Shown here: in pieces, positions 31,087 to 40,770 of the stretch
Layout: each line of letters begins with the position of its first letter
How positions within the stretch are numbered: the stretch's first letter is position 1
Origin: CAWEWH01 sp963812775
GTDB lineage: Bacteria > Pseudomonadota > Alphaproteobacteria > Rhizobiales > Beijerinckiaceae
Direction of reading: 5' to 3'
DNA length: 64,000 nt
NCBI GenBank assembly: GCA_963812775.1
Contig: CAWEWH010000005.1
Coordinates: 620,001 to 684,000 of the forward strand
Translations under genes and position numbers: made by a program
The notes under the pieces: generated by a model
Seen by the model: only the letters and a program-made list of their open reading frames with translations
Told to the model about the DNA's origin: nothing
Database searches by the model: none

Positions 31087-31827
31087 ATGATGTTTCGCAT
31101 CTCAATTCTGGTCATGCTTCTGGCGGGCTACCCCGCGCGCGGCAATGGCCAAGACACCGTCAGCCGCTCGCCTGAAGAGGTCGTGACGGGGGCATTCGCA
31201 ACTCCCTATGGCAAGACGATCATCGCCGAGTTCGGCGCCATCCTGCGCGACAGCGTCGACGACGATTGTCTGAAGTCCAAGAGCCTCGATGTCGGCCAAC
31301 TGCCCCGCCGCGCCGAAGAGATCCTGTTGAAGTACGGGATCGTCAATTTTGAGGTGGTCCGCAAGCTGTGGGATCAAGCGACCTTCGAGAAACTGCTTGC
31401 CGCGAAGATTGGGGCAGGCGCCAAGGACGAATTGGCTCAGTTGGCCAACGATCCCGAGGTCAAGAAACTCATCGAGCTCGACGATCCCGCCAGGACCGCG
31501 GGGGTCGTGAACCAGGTCGCCAAGAACATCGGTCGATCCGCCTTGCTCGCAGGCATCAAGCTCGTGCGAAGCCCCTCGCCGATCGCTTCCGGTCGCCAGG
31601 AACTGCTCGAGGCCGACCCCACCGAGAAGAGTTCGGAAGCGCGCGATGACTTCGCGGAGAAGAGCCAGTCGGCTGCGGTGAAGCGCTACCTTGCCTTGGC
31701 CGAGAAGGTTGCCGAGGCACTGCAGGAATCGATCGACAACGACCGGGCGATACAGCTCGGGCCGCGCCAGTTGATGCCTGGCCTCGATGAAGAGCTCGTT
31801 GCCCTCTACGTTCCAACTCGCCGCTGA
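31087..31827 (+). CDS. Secreted protein of unknown function, second of a tandem pair
   Basis: 246 aa from ATG 31087, where a signal peptide starts (MMFRISILVMLLAGYPARG). An in-frame ATG at 31048 would add 13 residues before it. Homologous over its length to the preceding gene: AFATPYGKTIIAEFGAILRDS, then LKSKSLDVGQ versus LKAKGLGIVE, and ADPTEKS versus LDPIDKS. The identity is moderate, so the duplication is old. Function unknown. Confidence 0.72.
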   Translation: MMFRISILVMLLAGYPARGNGQDTVSRSPEEVVTGAFATPYGKTIIAEFGAILRDSVDDDCLKSKSLDVGQLPRRAEEILLKYGIVNFEVVRKLWDQATFEKLLAAKIGAGAKDELAQLANDPEVKKLIELDDPARTAGVVNQVAKNIGRSALLAGIKLVRSPSPIASGRQELLEADPTEKSSEARDDFAEKSQSAAVKRYLALAEKVAEALQESIDNDRAIQLGPRQLMPGLDEELVALYVPTRR

Positions 31828-31838
31828 GCCACGCAGCG

Positions 31839-32594
31839 ATGCGCCTTCCGGCGGACGAAACCACAAGCCTCCTCGTCCACACCGCCTTCGACATCGCGGC
31901 CTGGCTCGCGGCCGCCCTTGTGGCGCTCGCCGTCGCGCGCAGCGGCCGCGTCGCCTTCCCGGTCGAGCCGCAACGGCGCCTCTCCTACTACGCAGCCCTG
32001 GTGACGGGCGCCGCGGCCGGCGCCTACCTGTTCGGCACACTCAATCTCTGGATGAGCGGCGTCGTGGGCGTCGCCCGCTCCATCGAGGGCGCGCTTGCCG
32101 GCGCTATCCTTGCGACGGAGGGCTACAAGCGCTTCGCCGGCATCTCGGCGCGCACCGGCGCGCGCTTCGCCCTGCCGCTCGCCGTCGGCATCGTCGTCGG
32201 GCGCCTCGGCTGCTTCTTCGCCGGGCTTCCCGACTTCACCTACGGCACGCCGACGCGGCTGCCGTGGGGCGTCGATTTCGGCGACGGCGTCGCCCGCCAT
32301 CCGGTGCAGCTCTACGAGAGCCTGGCCATGGCGGCGTTCGCCGCCGCCTACATTTGGGCCTACAGGACGGGCTCGCGCACCATTGTCGAGCGCGGCTTCT
32401 ATCTTTGCGTCGGCTTCTACGGCGCCCAGCGTTTCGCCTGGGAATTCCTGAAGCCCTATGGTGCCGTTCTCGGCCCTTTCACGATCCTCCACCTGCTCTC
32501 GGCATTTCTCGTCGTCTATGCCATCGTGATGCTCGCCAGCAATCCGCACGAGATGGAACGTGAACGCACCGCTCGCCACTCCCTCGGTCCGTAA
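31839..32594 (+). CDS. Lgt-like polytopic membrane protein (prolipoprotein diacylglyceryl transferase family)
   Basis: 251 aa with about seven hydrophobic helices. The region GRLGCFFAGLPDFTYG with RLPWGVDF and HPVQLYE matches the Lgt family core, but the signature that is GR..NF.N in true Lgt is altered (Cys and Ala replace the Asn residues). It is also shorter than Lgt. It is probably not the essential lipoprotein enzyme but a relative that may act on glycerolipids. The radical SAM gene starts 35 bases before its stop, so the two are coupled. Confidence 0.78.
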   Translation: MRLPADETTSLLVHTAFDIAAWLAAALVALAVARSGRVAFPVEPQRRLSYYAALVTGAAAGAYLFGTLNLWMSGVVGVARSIEGALAGAILATEGYKRFAGISARTGARFALPLAVGIVVGRLGCFFAGLPDFTYGTPTRLPWGVDFGDGVARHPVQLYESLAMAAFAAAYIWAYRTGSRTIVERGFYLCVGFYGAQRFAWEFLKPYGAVLGPFTILHLLSAFLVVYAIVMLASNPHEMERERTARHSLGP

Positions 32595-33996
32595 GCAGCG
32601 GCCCTACATTTTCCACGGCCAGACCACGTCGCTGTGCGAGGTCTGCCTCGCGCTGGTGCCGGCCAAGATCCTGTTCGAGGACGATCACGTCTTCTACGAG
32701 AAGCGCTGCCGCCAGCACGGCGTCCAGAAGACGCTGATCTCCACCGACGTGCCGTTCTACAAATGGCAGCAGGACTTCCTGAAGCCGGGCGACCGCCCGC
32801 TTTCCCTGCAGAGCCGCACCGAATACGGGTGCCCCTATGATTGCGGCCTCTGCCCTGACCACGAGCAGCATTCCTGCCTCGCCATCATCGAGGTGAACGA
32901 GGCCTGCAATCTCGAATGCCCGGTGTGTTTCGCCGACAGCTCGCCGGCCCGCGCCAAGCACCTGCCGCTCGCCACCATCGAGCGCATGCTCGACACGCTC
33001 GTGGCAAGCGAGGGCGAGCCCGATCTCGTGCAACTCTCCGGCGGCGAGCCGACCATCCACCCGGACATCCTGGCCATCGTCAAGGCGGCGCAGGCGCGGC
33101 CCATCCGCCATCTGATGATAAACACCAATGGCGTGCGCCTGGCGACGGACGAAGTCTTCGTGTCCGAGCTCGCGGGCATGAAGCGCGGCCTCGAAATCTA
33201 CCTGCAATTCGATTCGCTGGAGCGCGATGCGCTCTTGGCCATCCGCGGCGCCGATCTGCGCCGCGTGCGCCGGCAGGCGCTCGAGAATCTCGAGCGCCAC
33301 GGCATCTCCACCACCCTCGTGGTCACCGTGAAGCGCGGCGTCAACGATCACGAGGTCAAGGCCATCATCGATCACGCGTTGGAATGGTCGTGCGTGCGCG
33401 GCGTCACCTTCCAGCCGATCCAGAATGTCGGCCGCAATCCGGGTTACGACAAGCAGCGCGACCGCATCGTGCTGTCGGAAATCCGCCGCCGCATCGTCGA
33501 CGACCACGGCCTCTTCGGCGAGGCCGACATGATCCCGCTGCCCTGCGATCCGGACGCCATCTCGATCGGCTACGGCCTGCGCAACGGTCGCAATGTCGTG
33601 CCGGTCACCTCGCTGATCCCGCGCGATATTCTGCTCGATGCCATGCCCAACGCCGTGACCTTCGAGAAGTACCCGGAAGTGAAGCGGCGCATCTTCGATC
33701 TCTTCTCGCTGTCGGTTGGCGAGAGCGCCATGCCCGAGAAGATGAACGCGCTCTTGTGCTGCCTGCCCGACGTGCCGGTGCCGCAGGGTCTCGACTATTC
33801 GTCCGTCTTCCGCGTCGCCGTCGTGCAGTTCATGGACGCTTACAATTTCTGCGTCGGCGCTGTGAAGCGCTCCTGCATCCACTTCGTGACGCCGAACGGC
33901 CAGATCATCCCGTTCGAGACCCATAACCTGTTCTACCGCGACGGGCGCATCGACGGCATCAGGCGGCGGCTCGACCGCGCGTCGGTTGTCGCGTGA
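32560..33996 (+). CDS. Radical SAM protein with extra Cys clusters, MJ0619/Tes-like
   Basis: 478 aa from GTG 32560. The radical SAM triad is CNLECPVC (Cys116, 120, 123), followed by SGGEPTIHPD. N-terminal to it are CEVC (26, 29), CRQH (50, 53) and CPYDCGLCPDH (91, 95, 98, His101) plus Cys106, which suggests a rubredoxin-like metal site and an auxiliary 4Fe-4S cluster. This layout is that of the MJ0619 methylase and tetraether lipid synthase group. In archaea Tes joins lipid tails through C-C bonds. Next to an Lgt-like protein, a membrane-lipid role is plausible but unproven. A 25-codon ORF overlaps its stop. Confidence 0.82.
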   Translation: MNAPLATPSVRKQRPYIFHGQTTSLCEVCLALVPAKILFEDDHVFYEKRCRQHGVQKTLISTDVPFYKWQQDFLKPGDRPLSLQSRTEYGCPYDCGLCPDHEQHSCLAIIEVNEACNLECPVCFADSSPARAKHLPLATIERMLDTLVASEGEPDLVQLSGGEPTIHPDILAIVKAAQARPIRHLMINTNGVRLATDEVFVSELAGMKRGLEIYLQFDSLERDALLAIRGADLRRVRRQALENLERHGISTTLVVTVKRGVNDHEVKAIIDHALEWSCVRGVTFQPIQNVGRNPGYDKQRDRIVLSEIRRRIVDDHGLFGEADMIPLPCDPDAISIGYGLRNGRNVVPVTSLIPRDILLDAMPNAVTFEKYPEVKRRIFDLFSLSVGESAMPEKMNALLCCLPDVPVPQGLDYSSVFRVAVVQFMDAYNFCVGAVKRSCIHFVTPNGQIIPFETHNLFYRDGRIDGIRRRLDRASVVA

Positions 33997-34070
33997 TCGA
34001 GACCGGGCCCGGCGTGTTCACTTTGGCGGCGGCTGTCGGGCTGATGGCCGGCGGCTTCGCCATGAAATGA
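33993..34070 (+). CDS. 25-residue hydrophobic micro-ORF coupled to the radical SAM gene
   Basis: GTG 33993 overlaps the preceding stop (GTGA). The peptide VIETGPGVFTLAAAVGLMAGG plus FAMK has one short hydrophobic stretch. The overlap is a typical coupling signal, and it continues the cluster of small membrane proteins. It is too short for codon statistics, so it may be chance. Confidence 0.4.
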   Translation: MIETGPGVFTLAAAVGLMAGGFAMK

Positions 34071-34079
34071 GAGCGCGGC

Positions 34080-34298
34080 ATGAGGAAGGGCGCGCTCATC
34101 CTCGGCATCGTCTTGCTGCTGCCGGGCGCCTGCTCGTTGTACGTCTCGGCGATCTTCGTCATGCTGGCGGGCGAGTACGGGGTGAGCGAGACCCTCGGAA
34201 TCGCCGCGACGACATCGCCGCTGTGGCTCGGCGGCTTTGGGCTCGCCGGGGTCGGCATTTGGCTCATTCGCCGCGAGCGCCGCCGCAGGGGGAAGTGA
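34080..34298 (+). CDS. Small two-helix membrane protein, first of three
   Basis: 72 aa. First helix contains ILGIVLLLPGACSLYV, second PLWLGGFGLAGVGIWLI, then a basic tail RRERRRRGK. No known domain. The LLLPGACSLY motif is shared with the next gene and, as LLLPGIWALAY, with the third. Its last base overlaps the next ATG (TGATG). Confidence 0.65.
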   Translation: MRKGALILGIVLLLPGACSLYVSAIFVMLAGEYGVSETLGIAATTSPLWLGGFGLAGVGIWLIRRERRRRGK

Positions 34299-34522
34299 TG
34301 TCCAGCCTTGTGAAATTCCTGCTTGTCGTTGCCGGTTTGATTCTGCTGCTGCCGGGGGCTTGCTCGCTCTATTTCATCTTCGAGTTTCTGAAGAACTCCC
34401 GGAACTTCGGCCCAGGCGACGGTATCATCGTCGCCATCTGGGTCGTGACCCTTATCGTCTCCGCCCTTGGCGTCTGGCTGATCCGCACGGCGGTCAAGAC
34501 GCCGGCCCGCCCTCTGTCCTAG
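34298..34522 (+). CDS. Small two-helix membrane protein, second of three
   Basis: 74 aa: FLLVVAGLILLLPGACSLYF, a polar linker (NSRNFGPGD) and GVWLIRTAVK at the end of the second helix. Same architecture as its two neighbours, and overlap by one base with the first. Function unknown. Confidence 0.65.
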   Translation: MSSLVKFLLVVAGLILLLPGACSLYFIFEFLKNSRNFGPGDGIIVAIWVVTLIVSALGVWLIRTAVKTPARPLS

Positions 34523-34531
34523 TGGCCCACG

Positions 34532-34744
34532 ATGGAAACGCTGACGCGGTCGGCCGTGATCGTCGTCGGGTTGGTGCTGCTCCTGCCCGGCATCTGGGCG
34601 CTCGCCTATCTGGTCGTCTTCCTCACCGGGGACGGCGCGGACGCTCTTCTGCTGGTCGGCGCGTTGCCTGTCTGGGGTGGAGGGCTCATATTCGGCGCGC
34701 TCGGCGTCGCCCTGCTGCGATTGGCGGCGAGGGGCTGGCAGTAA
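34532..34744 (+). CDS. Small two-helix membrane protein, third of three
   Basis: 70 aa: VIVVGLVLLLPGIWALAYLV, a short acidic linker, and a Gly-rich second helix ending GVALLRLAARGW. The linker, helix spacing and the LLLPG motif match the two upstream genes. 9 bases follow the second gene. typA follows after 145 bases. Confidence 0.6.
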   Translation: METLTRSAVIVVGLVLLLPGIWALAYLVVFLTGDGADALLLVGALPVWGGGLIFGALGVALLRLAARGWQ

Positions 34745-34889
34745 CCGAGTTCAGGGCACCCCGTTGCCGGAATCGTCCCGGTGCACTATGTGCAGGACAC
34801 GAAACCGAAAGCCCAGTGGCTGCCGCCCGGTTCAGGTCTTGCATTTCAGCAACGGCCTGAAAGTGCCGGGCGAAATTGTTTGATCGGTC

Positions 34890-36716
<1,827 letters not shown>

Positions 36717-36735
36717 TCGGCTGCCGTAGCCGCGG

Positions 36736-36909
36736 CTAAACGATCAGCTCGCCGATGCCCCAGGCGATCAGCACGATGACAATGGCGATCGCCAGGAACA
36801 CGCCGAACAGCACGATCGAGATGCGCCTGGCGCCGGTCGCGACGCCCGTGAAGCCGAGCGCGCCGGCAATCAGCGAGATGACGAAGAAGATGACGGCCCA
36901 TTTCAGCAT
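36736..36909 (-). CDS. DUF1328 (YtjA-like) small membrane protein
   Basis: 57 aa, almost wholly hydrophobic: MLKWAVIFFVISLIAGALGF, GVATGARRISIVLFGVF and a final AIAIVIVLIAWGIG. The MLKWAxIFF start is the signature of the YtjA/DUF1328 family, found widely in proteobacteria. Function unknown. 19 bases after typA on the opposite strand. Confidence 0.88.
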   Translation of the reverse strand: MLKWAVIFFVISLIAGALGFTGVATGARRISIVLFGVFLAIAIVIVLIAWGIGELIV

Positions 36910-37118
36910 GGCGGCGCTCCCGTGCGGCGAGCATGATCCCTGAAAGGACGGACCCCTTCGGAAAGGACCGCGCCTAAATCCAAAGTGACAAGATGACGCT
37001 TGAGGCGGTGGGCTTGTTCCCGCCGGGATCGGCGGCCGCACGCGATGCATCGCGACGCGAGGAAACCTGAGCCGAACAATGGCGCCGACGGCGCGTTAGC
37101 ATCGAAAGGGAGGTTTCG

Positions 37119-37523
37119 ATGAAGACGAGCCGGCTGTTGTGCCTTCTGCCTGTGGCGATGCTGGGGCTGGCCCCGGCCGCCGTCGCACAAGACCTCGATT
37201 GGGACGGGACGTGGACCGGCCTGTGGGAGGGTAAGTCCGCCGTCACCATGCGGGTCGAGGGCGGTAAGGTCACGGAATATCGCGCGCTGGGCCTCGCCAT
37301 GCCCGTCGACGCCACGAAGCGTGAAGGTACGGTGTTGACCTTCGGAGTGCGCATGAACGACGAGATGTCGACCATCAAGCTGACGCGCAACGGAGCCGGC
37401 GCTGATGCCGAGCTGATCTCGCCGGGCGGCACGCGCCACGAGGGCAAGGCCACGCGCCTCGGCGGTGATGCCGTAGACCCGCGCACCACCGGCAGCACGC
37501 CGACGGCGGTGCCGAAGCGCTAG
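37119..37523 (+). CDS. Secreted hypothetical protein
   Basis: 134 aa with a clear signal peptide (LLCLLPVAMLGLAPAAVAQ). The mature part, WDGTWTGLWEGKSAVTMRVEGGKVTEY and so on, reads as beta strands of a small lipocalin-like fold; no conserved domain is recognised. Ribosome-binding site AAAGGGAGG lies seven bases before the ATG, which makes expression likely. Confidence 0.72.
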   Translation: MKTSRLLCLLPVAMLGLAPAAVAQDLDWDGTWTGLWEGKSAVTMRVEGGKVTEYRALGLAMPVDATKREGTVLTFGVRMNDEMSTIKLTRNGAGADAELISPGGTRHEGKATRLGGDAVDPRTTGSTPTAVPKR

Positions 37524-37553
37524 GCCTTGGAATGCAGGATGGGCTGGCTGCCG

Positions 37554-37694
37554 CTACGCCGCGGGGGTCAGCCCGTCGCCGTGCTGGCGCAGCACTGTCT
37601 CGCCGGTCCGCAAGACCGACACGGCCGAACGCGACAGCTTGCCGGTGGTCGCGAATGCCAGCGAGAAGAGCGCGAACATGAGCGACGATGACAT
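37554..37694 (-). CDS. 46-residue membrane peptide, copy 1 of a duplicated micro-gene
   Basis: 46 aa: one hydrophobic segment FALFSLAFAT, then TTGKLSRSAVSVLRTGET shared without change with the 54-residue copy at 39397-39561 and a common C-terminus GLTPAA. Both lie on the minus strand and flank the cyclase gene. The duplication favours real protein coding. The start (37694) has only a weak ribosome-binding site. Confidence 0.5.
   Translation of the reverse strand: MSSSLMFALFSLAFATTGKLSRSAVSVLRTGETVLRQHGDGLTPAA
37565..37681. repeat. Direct repeat copy 1 flanking the cyclase gene
   Basis: About 115 bases, best-matching over 37590-37681, align with 39411-39537 at high identity (identical run GGCCGAACGCGACAGC and neighbours). 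Both copies hold the micro-gene. The pair brackets the 1.6-kb cyclase gene. Confidence 0.7.
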
Positions 37695-37760
37695 TGAAGA
37701 GATGCGGACCGGCCCGGCGCGCCACGGCCGCGTCCGGCGGCTAGAACGAGCCGAGGCGAC

Positions 37761-39371
37761 ATGCGCATCTGGAGCGAACTGATCGAGCGCCGCAACTGGA
37801 CGACCCTCGCCGTCGCGATCGGCACCGCCGCCCTCCTGATCGGCCTGCCGATTGCGGTCTGGCTGGAGCTGCGCGCCGTCTCCGACCGCATCCTGCAGCG
37901 CGAAGCGCAGGAGATCGGTCGCATCGTCAAGGACATCAGCGACTATTATGGGCGCGAGATCGTGGCCAAGCTGCACCCCCAGGGCGACGGCGCGCAGGGA
38001 GTCAAGCCGCGCGAGGCGATGCGGATCCCGCCCATGATGTCGCCGGAACTGGGACGCGTCATCAGCGCCCGCGACGGCCGCACCACGTATCGATTCGTGT
38101 CCGACCTGCCGTTTGCGACGCGGGCGCCGCATCAACTTGACGGCTTCGAGCAGCGGGCGCTCGCGGCCTTGCGGCAGAATCCTACCGGTCCGGTCGTCGA
38201 GCTGTCCGGCTCCCTCTTCGATCGGAGCGTGCGCTTGGCAACGCCGATCGTGATGGAGGCCGATTGCGTCTCCTGTCACAACAGCCATCCCGAGAGCCCC
38301 AAGCGCGACTGGAAGGTCGGCGACGTGCGAGGCATCCAGGAGGTCGCCATCCGGCAGCCGATCGGCGCCAACCTGTTCGCATTCAAGTACCTGCTCCTGT
38401 ATTTCGGCCTGGCGGCGGCGATCGGCGCCGCCTTCCTGCTCATCCAGCGGCGGCAGGCAACCATCATCCGCGGCATCAATCAGGAGCTGTCGGCCGCCAA
38501 CAGCTTCCTGTCGGCTGTCTCCGGCAAGATCGCCCGATACCTGTCGCCGCAAATCTACAGGCGCATCTTTAGCGGCGAGCTCGACGCAGCGATCACGACC
38601 GAGCGCAAGAAGCTCACCATCTTCTTCTCCGACATCAAGGACTTCACGGCCATCACCGAGCGTCTGCAGCCGGAGGATCTCACCGCCATCCTCAACGAGT
38701 ATCTGACGGAGATGTCGGCGCTCGTGCTGAAGCACGGCGGCACCATCGACAAGTTCATCGGCGACGCCATCATGGCGTTCTTTGGCGACCCGCATTCGCA
38801 GGGCGTCGAGGAAGATGCCCGCGCCTGCCTGCGCATGGCGGTCGAGATGCAGGACCGGCTCGTGGCGCTCAACGCCCGCTGGCACCACCTCGGCCTCGAG
38901 ACGCCCCTTCAGGTCCGCATGGGCATCAACACCGGCTATTGCAACGTCGGCAATTTCGGCAGCGACGACCGCATGGACTACACGGTCATCGGCGGCGAGG
39001 CCAACCTCGCCGCCCGCCTGCAGGCTGCGGCGGACAACGGCGCCATTGTCATGAGCTACGAGACCTATGCGCTTGTTCGCGATGTCGTCAGGGCACGGCC
39101 GTTGCCGCCGATCAGTGCCAAGGGCGTGTCGCGGCCGGTGGTACCCTATGTGGTGGAGGGCGTCGTGGCGGAGCAGAGCGAGCGGCCGCGTGTCATCAAC
39201 AGCCAGACGCGGGGCGTCGATGTCTTCGTCGATCTCGAGGCGCTGGACGCCGTCGCAGCGAGGGAAGCGCGCGCCGTCCTCGAGGAGGCGATCACGGCGC
39301 TCGATAGCCGCGCCCGCGAGGAAGACCCGGCTCCCGAAACCGCAGGGCGCGGCCCGTCGGCGTCGCGATGA
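37761..39371 (+). CDS. Membrane class III nucleotide cyclase with DUF3365 (c-type heme-like) sensor
   Basis: 536 aa. Helix at residues 16-37, an extracytoplasmic DUF3365/Tll0287-like sensor with CVSCH (169-173), a candidate heme site, second helix about 207-229, then a class III cyclase domain. The catalytic set is visible: metal Asp291 (FFSDIKD) and Asp335 (IGDAIMAFFGD), purine-site Lys331 and the MDYTVIGG loop with Asp406, and NLAARL transition-state residues. Lys with Asp points to adenylate rather than guanylate cyclase. A redox or heme-linked signal producing cAMP is inferred. Flanked by a duplicated micro-gene. Confidence 0.85.
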   Translation: MRIWSELIERRNWTTLAVAIGTAALLIGLPIAVWLELRAVSDRILQREAQEIGRIVKDISDYYGREIVAKLHPQGDGAQGVKPREAMRIPPMMSPELGRVISARDGRTTYRFVSDLPFATRAPHQLDGFEQRALAALRQNPTGPVVELSGSLFDRSVRLATPIVMEADCVSCHNSHPESPKRDWKVGDVRGIQEVAIRQPIGANLFAFKYLLLYFGLAAAIGAAFLLIQRRQATIIRGINQELSAANSFLSAVSGKIARYLSPQIYRRIFSGELDAAITTERKKLTIFFSDIKDFTAITERLQPEDLTAILNEYLTEMSALVLKHGGTIDKFIGDAIMAFFGDPHSQGVEEDARACLRMAVEMQDRLVALNARWHHLGLETPLQVRMGINTGYCNVGNFGSDDRMDYTVIGGEANLAARLQAAADNGAIVMSYETYALVRDVVRARPLPPISAKGVSRPVVPYVVEGVVAEQSERPRVINSQTRGVDVFVDLEALDAVAAREARAVLEEAITALDSRAREEDPAPETAGRGPSASR

Positions 39372-39396
39372 TTTCCATCCCCTCCGCCGATCGGCG

Positions 39397-39561
39397 TCAG
39401 GCCGCCGGGGTCAGCCCGGCGCCGTCGCCGTCACCGTCCTGGCGCAGCTCCGTCTCGCCGGTCCGCAGCACCGACACGGCCGAACGCGACAGCTTGCCGG
39501 TGGTCGCGAACGCCAGCGCGAAGAGCACGAACATGGAGATGAAGGCGAGGCGGCGCGACAT
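39397..39561 (-). CDS. 54-residue membrane peptide, copy 2 of the duplicated micro-gene
   Basis: 54 aa: MSRRLAFISMFVLFALAF, then TTGKLSRSAVSVLRTGET, an Asp/Gly run and GLTPAA. The N-terminus has a fuller membrane helix with a basic lead than copy 1 and could be the ancestral form. It ends 25 bases after the cyclase stop on the opposite strand. No known family. Confidence 0.52.
   Translation of the reverse strand: MSRRLAFISMFVLFALAFATTGKLSRSAVSVLRTGETELRQDGDGDGAGLTPAA
39411..39537. repeat. Direct repeat copy 2 flanking the cyclase gene
   Basis: Second copy of the repeat described at 37565-37681, with a small insertion that lengthens the Asp/Gly run of the encoded peptide. Confidence 0.7.
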
Positions 39562-39698
39562 GGTCTCAATCCCTGAGGAGTGACATCCTCATGGAAAGAG
39601 TGTTGTGCATGGCGCTCCTTAACGCTGTGCGTGCACACACCGAGTTGGAGGCGCGAGCCTTGCGCAGCCGCCGTTTTCGCCGATCGCTGTGCGCAAGA

Positions 39699-40689
39699 TC
39701 ACAAGCCGGCGAACAGCGCCGTCGACAGATAGCGTTCGGCGAACGACGGAATGATCGCCACGATGTTCTTGCCGGCCATGCCGGGCCGCCGGGCGATCTC
39801 GAGCGTCGCCGCCAACGCCGCCCCTGACGAGATGCCGACCGGTATGCCCTCGAGCCGTGCCATCAGGCGGGCATGATCGAAGGCTGTCTGGTTGCCGACC
39901 GTCAGCACCTCGTCGATGACCGAGCGGTCGAGGATCTCGGGGATGAAGCCAGCTCCCAGCCCCTCGATCTTCTGCGGGCCGGCCGGACCGCCCGACAGCA
40001 CGGCTGAATCCTCCGGCTCGACGGCGACGATCTTCAGCGCTGGCGCGCGTGGCTTCAGCGCCTGGCCGACGCCGGTGATGGTGCCGCCGGTGCCGACGCC
40101 GGATACGAACCAATCGACGCGGCCGCCGGTGTCGTGCCAGATCTCCTCGGCGGTCGTGCGCCGGTGCACCTCGGGATTGGCGGGGTTCGAGAATTGTTGC
40201 GGGATGACCGCGCCCGGGATGGAGGCCTTGAGCGCCTCGGCCCTTGCGATGGCGCCCCGAATGCCCTTGCCGCTCGGCGTCAGCTCGAGCTGGGCGCCGA
40301 GCAGCGCCATCATCTTGCGCCGCTCGATGGAGGCATTCTCCGGCATCACCAGGATGAGACGATAGCCGCGCGCCGCCGCCACGAAGGCGAGCGCGATGCC
40401 GGTATTGCCCGACGTGGGCTCGATCAGCGTCGAGGCGCCGCGCACGATGCGCCCTTCCGCCTCGAGTGCATCGATCATGCTGACCCCGATGCGATCCTTG
40501 ACGCTGGCGATGGGATTGAAGAATTCGAGCTTGGCCAGGAGATGCGCGCTCACGCCTTCGTGCTTGGCGAGGCGCGAGAGGCGCACCAGCGGCGTGTCGC
40601 CGGTCGTCTCGGTGATCGAACTCGTAGATCTTGCCGCGTCCCGGCTGCCGGGCGGGGGGCAGGTCGATCTTGCGTTGCGCCTGTGCCAT
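39699..40689 (-). CDS. cysK: Cysteine synthase A, second tandem copy, frameshifted near the N-terminus
   Basis: O-acetylserine sulfhydrylase, 329 aa when repaired. From ATG 40689 the leader MAQAQRKIDLPPARQPGRGK reads into a broken frame; the +1 frame carries [14 protein letters not shown], the PLP Lys in [21 protein letters not shown] and SSGAALAATLEI. The span is 330 codons plus one base; the extra base is in GAGTTC of the coding strand (40618-40623). About 80% alike to the next copy upstream. Restart at a later codon would lose the substrate loop. A tandem pair is unusual; both may be CysK isoforms. Confidence 0.88.
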
Positions 40690-40770
40690 GCGGCCTCCTC
40701 GGCGGACAACAGAAGACGGACAACGGAGGACCGAAACGGACCCCTGTTGGCTTCGCCGTCGTCCGAAAAC

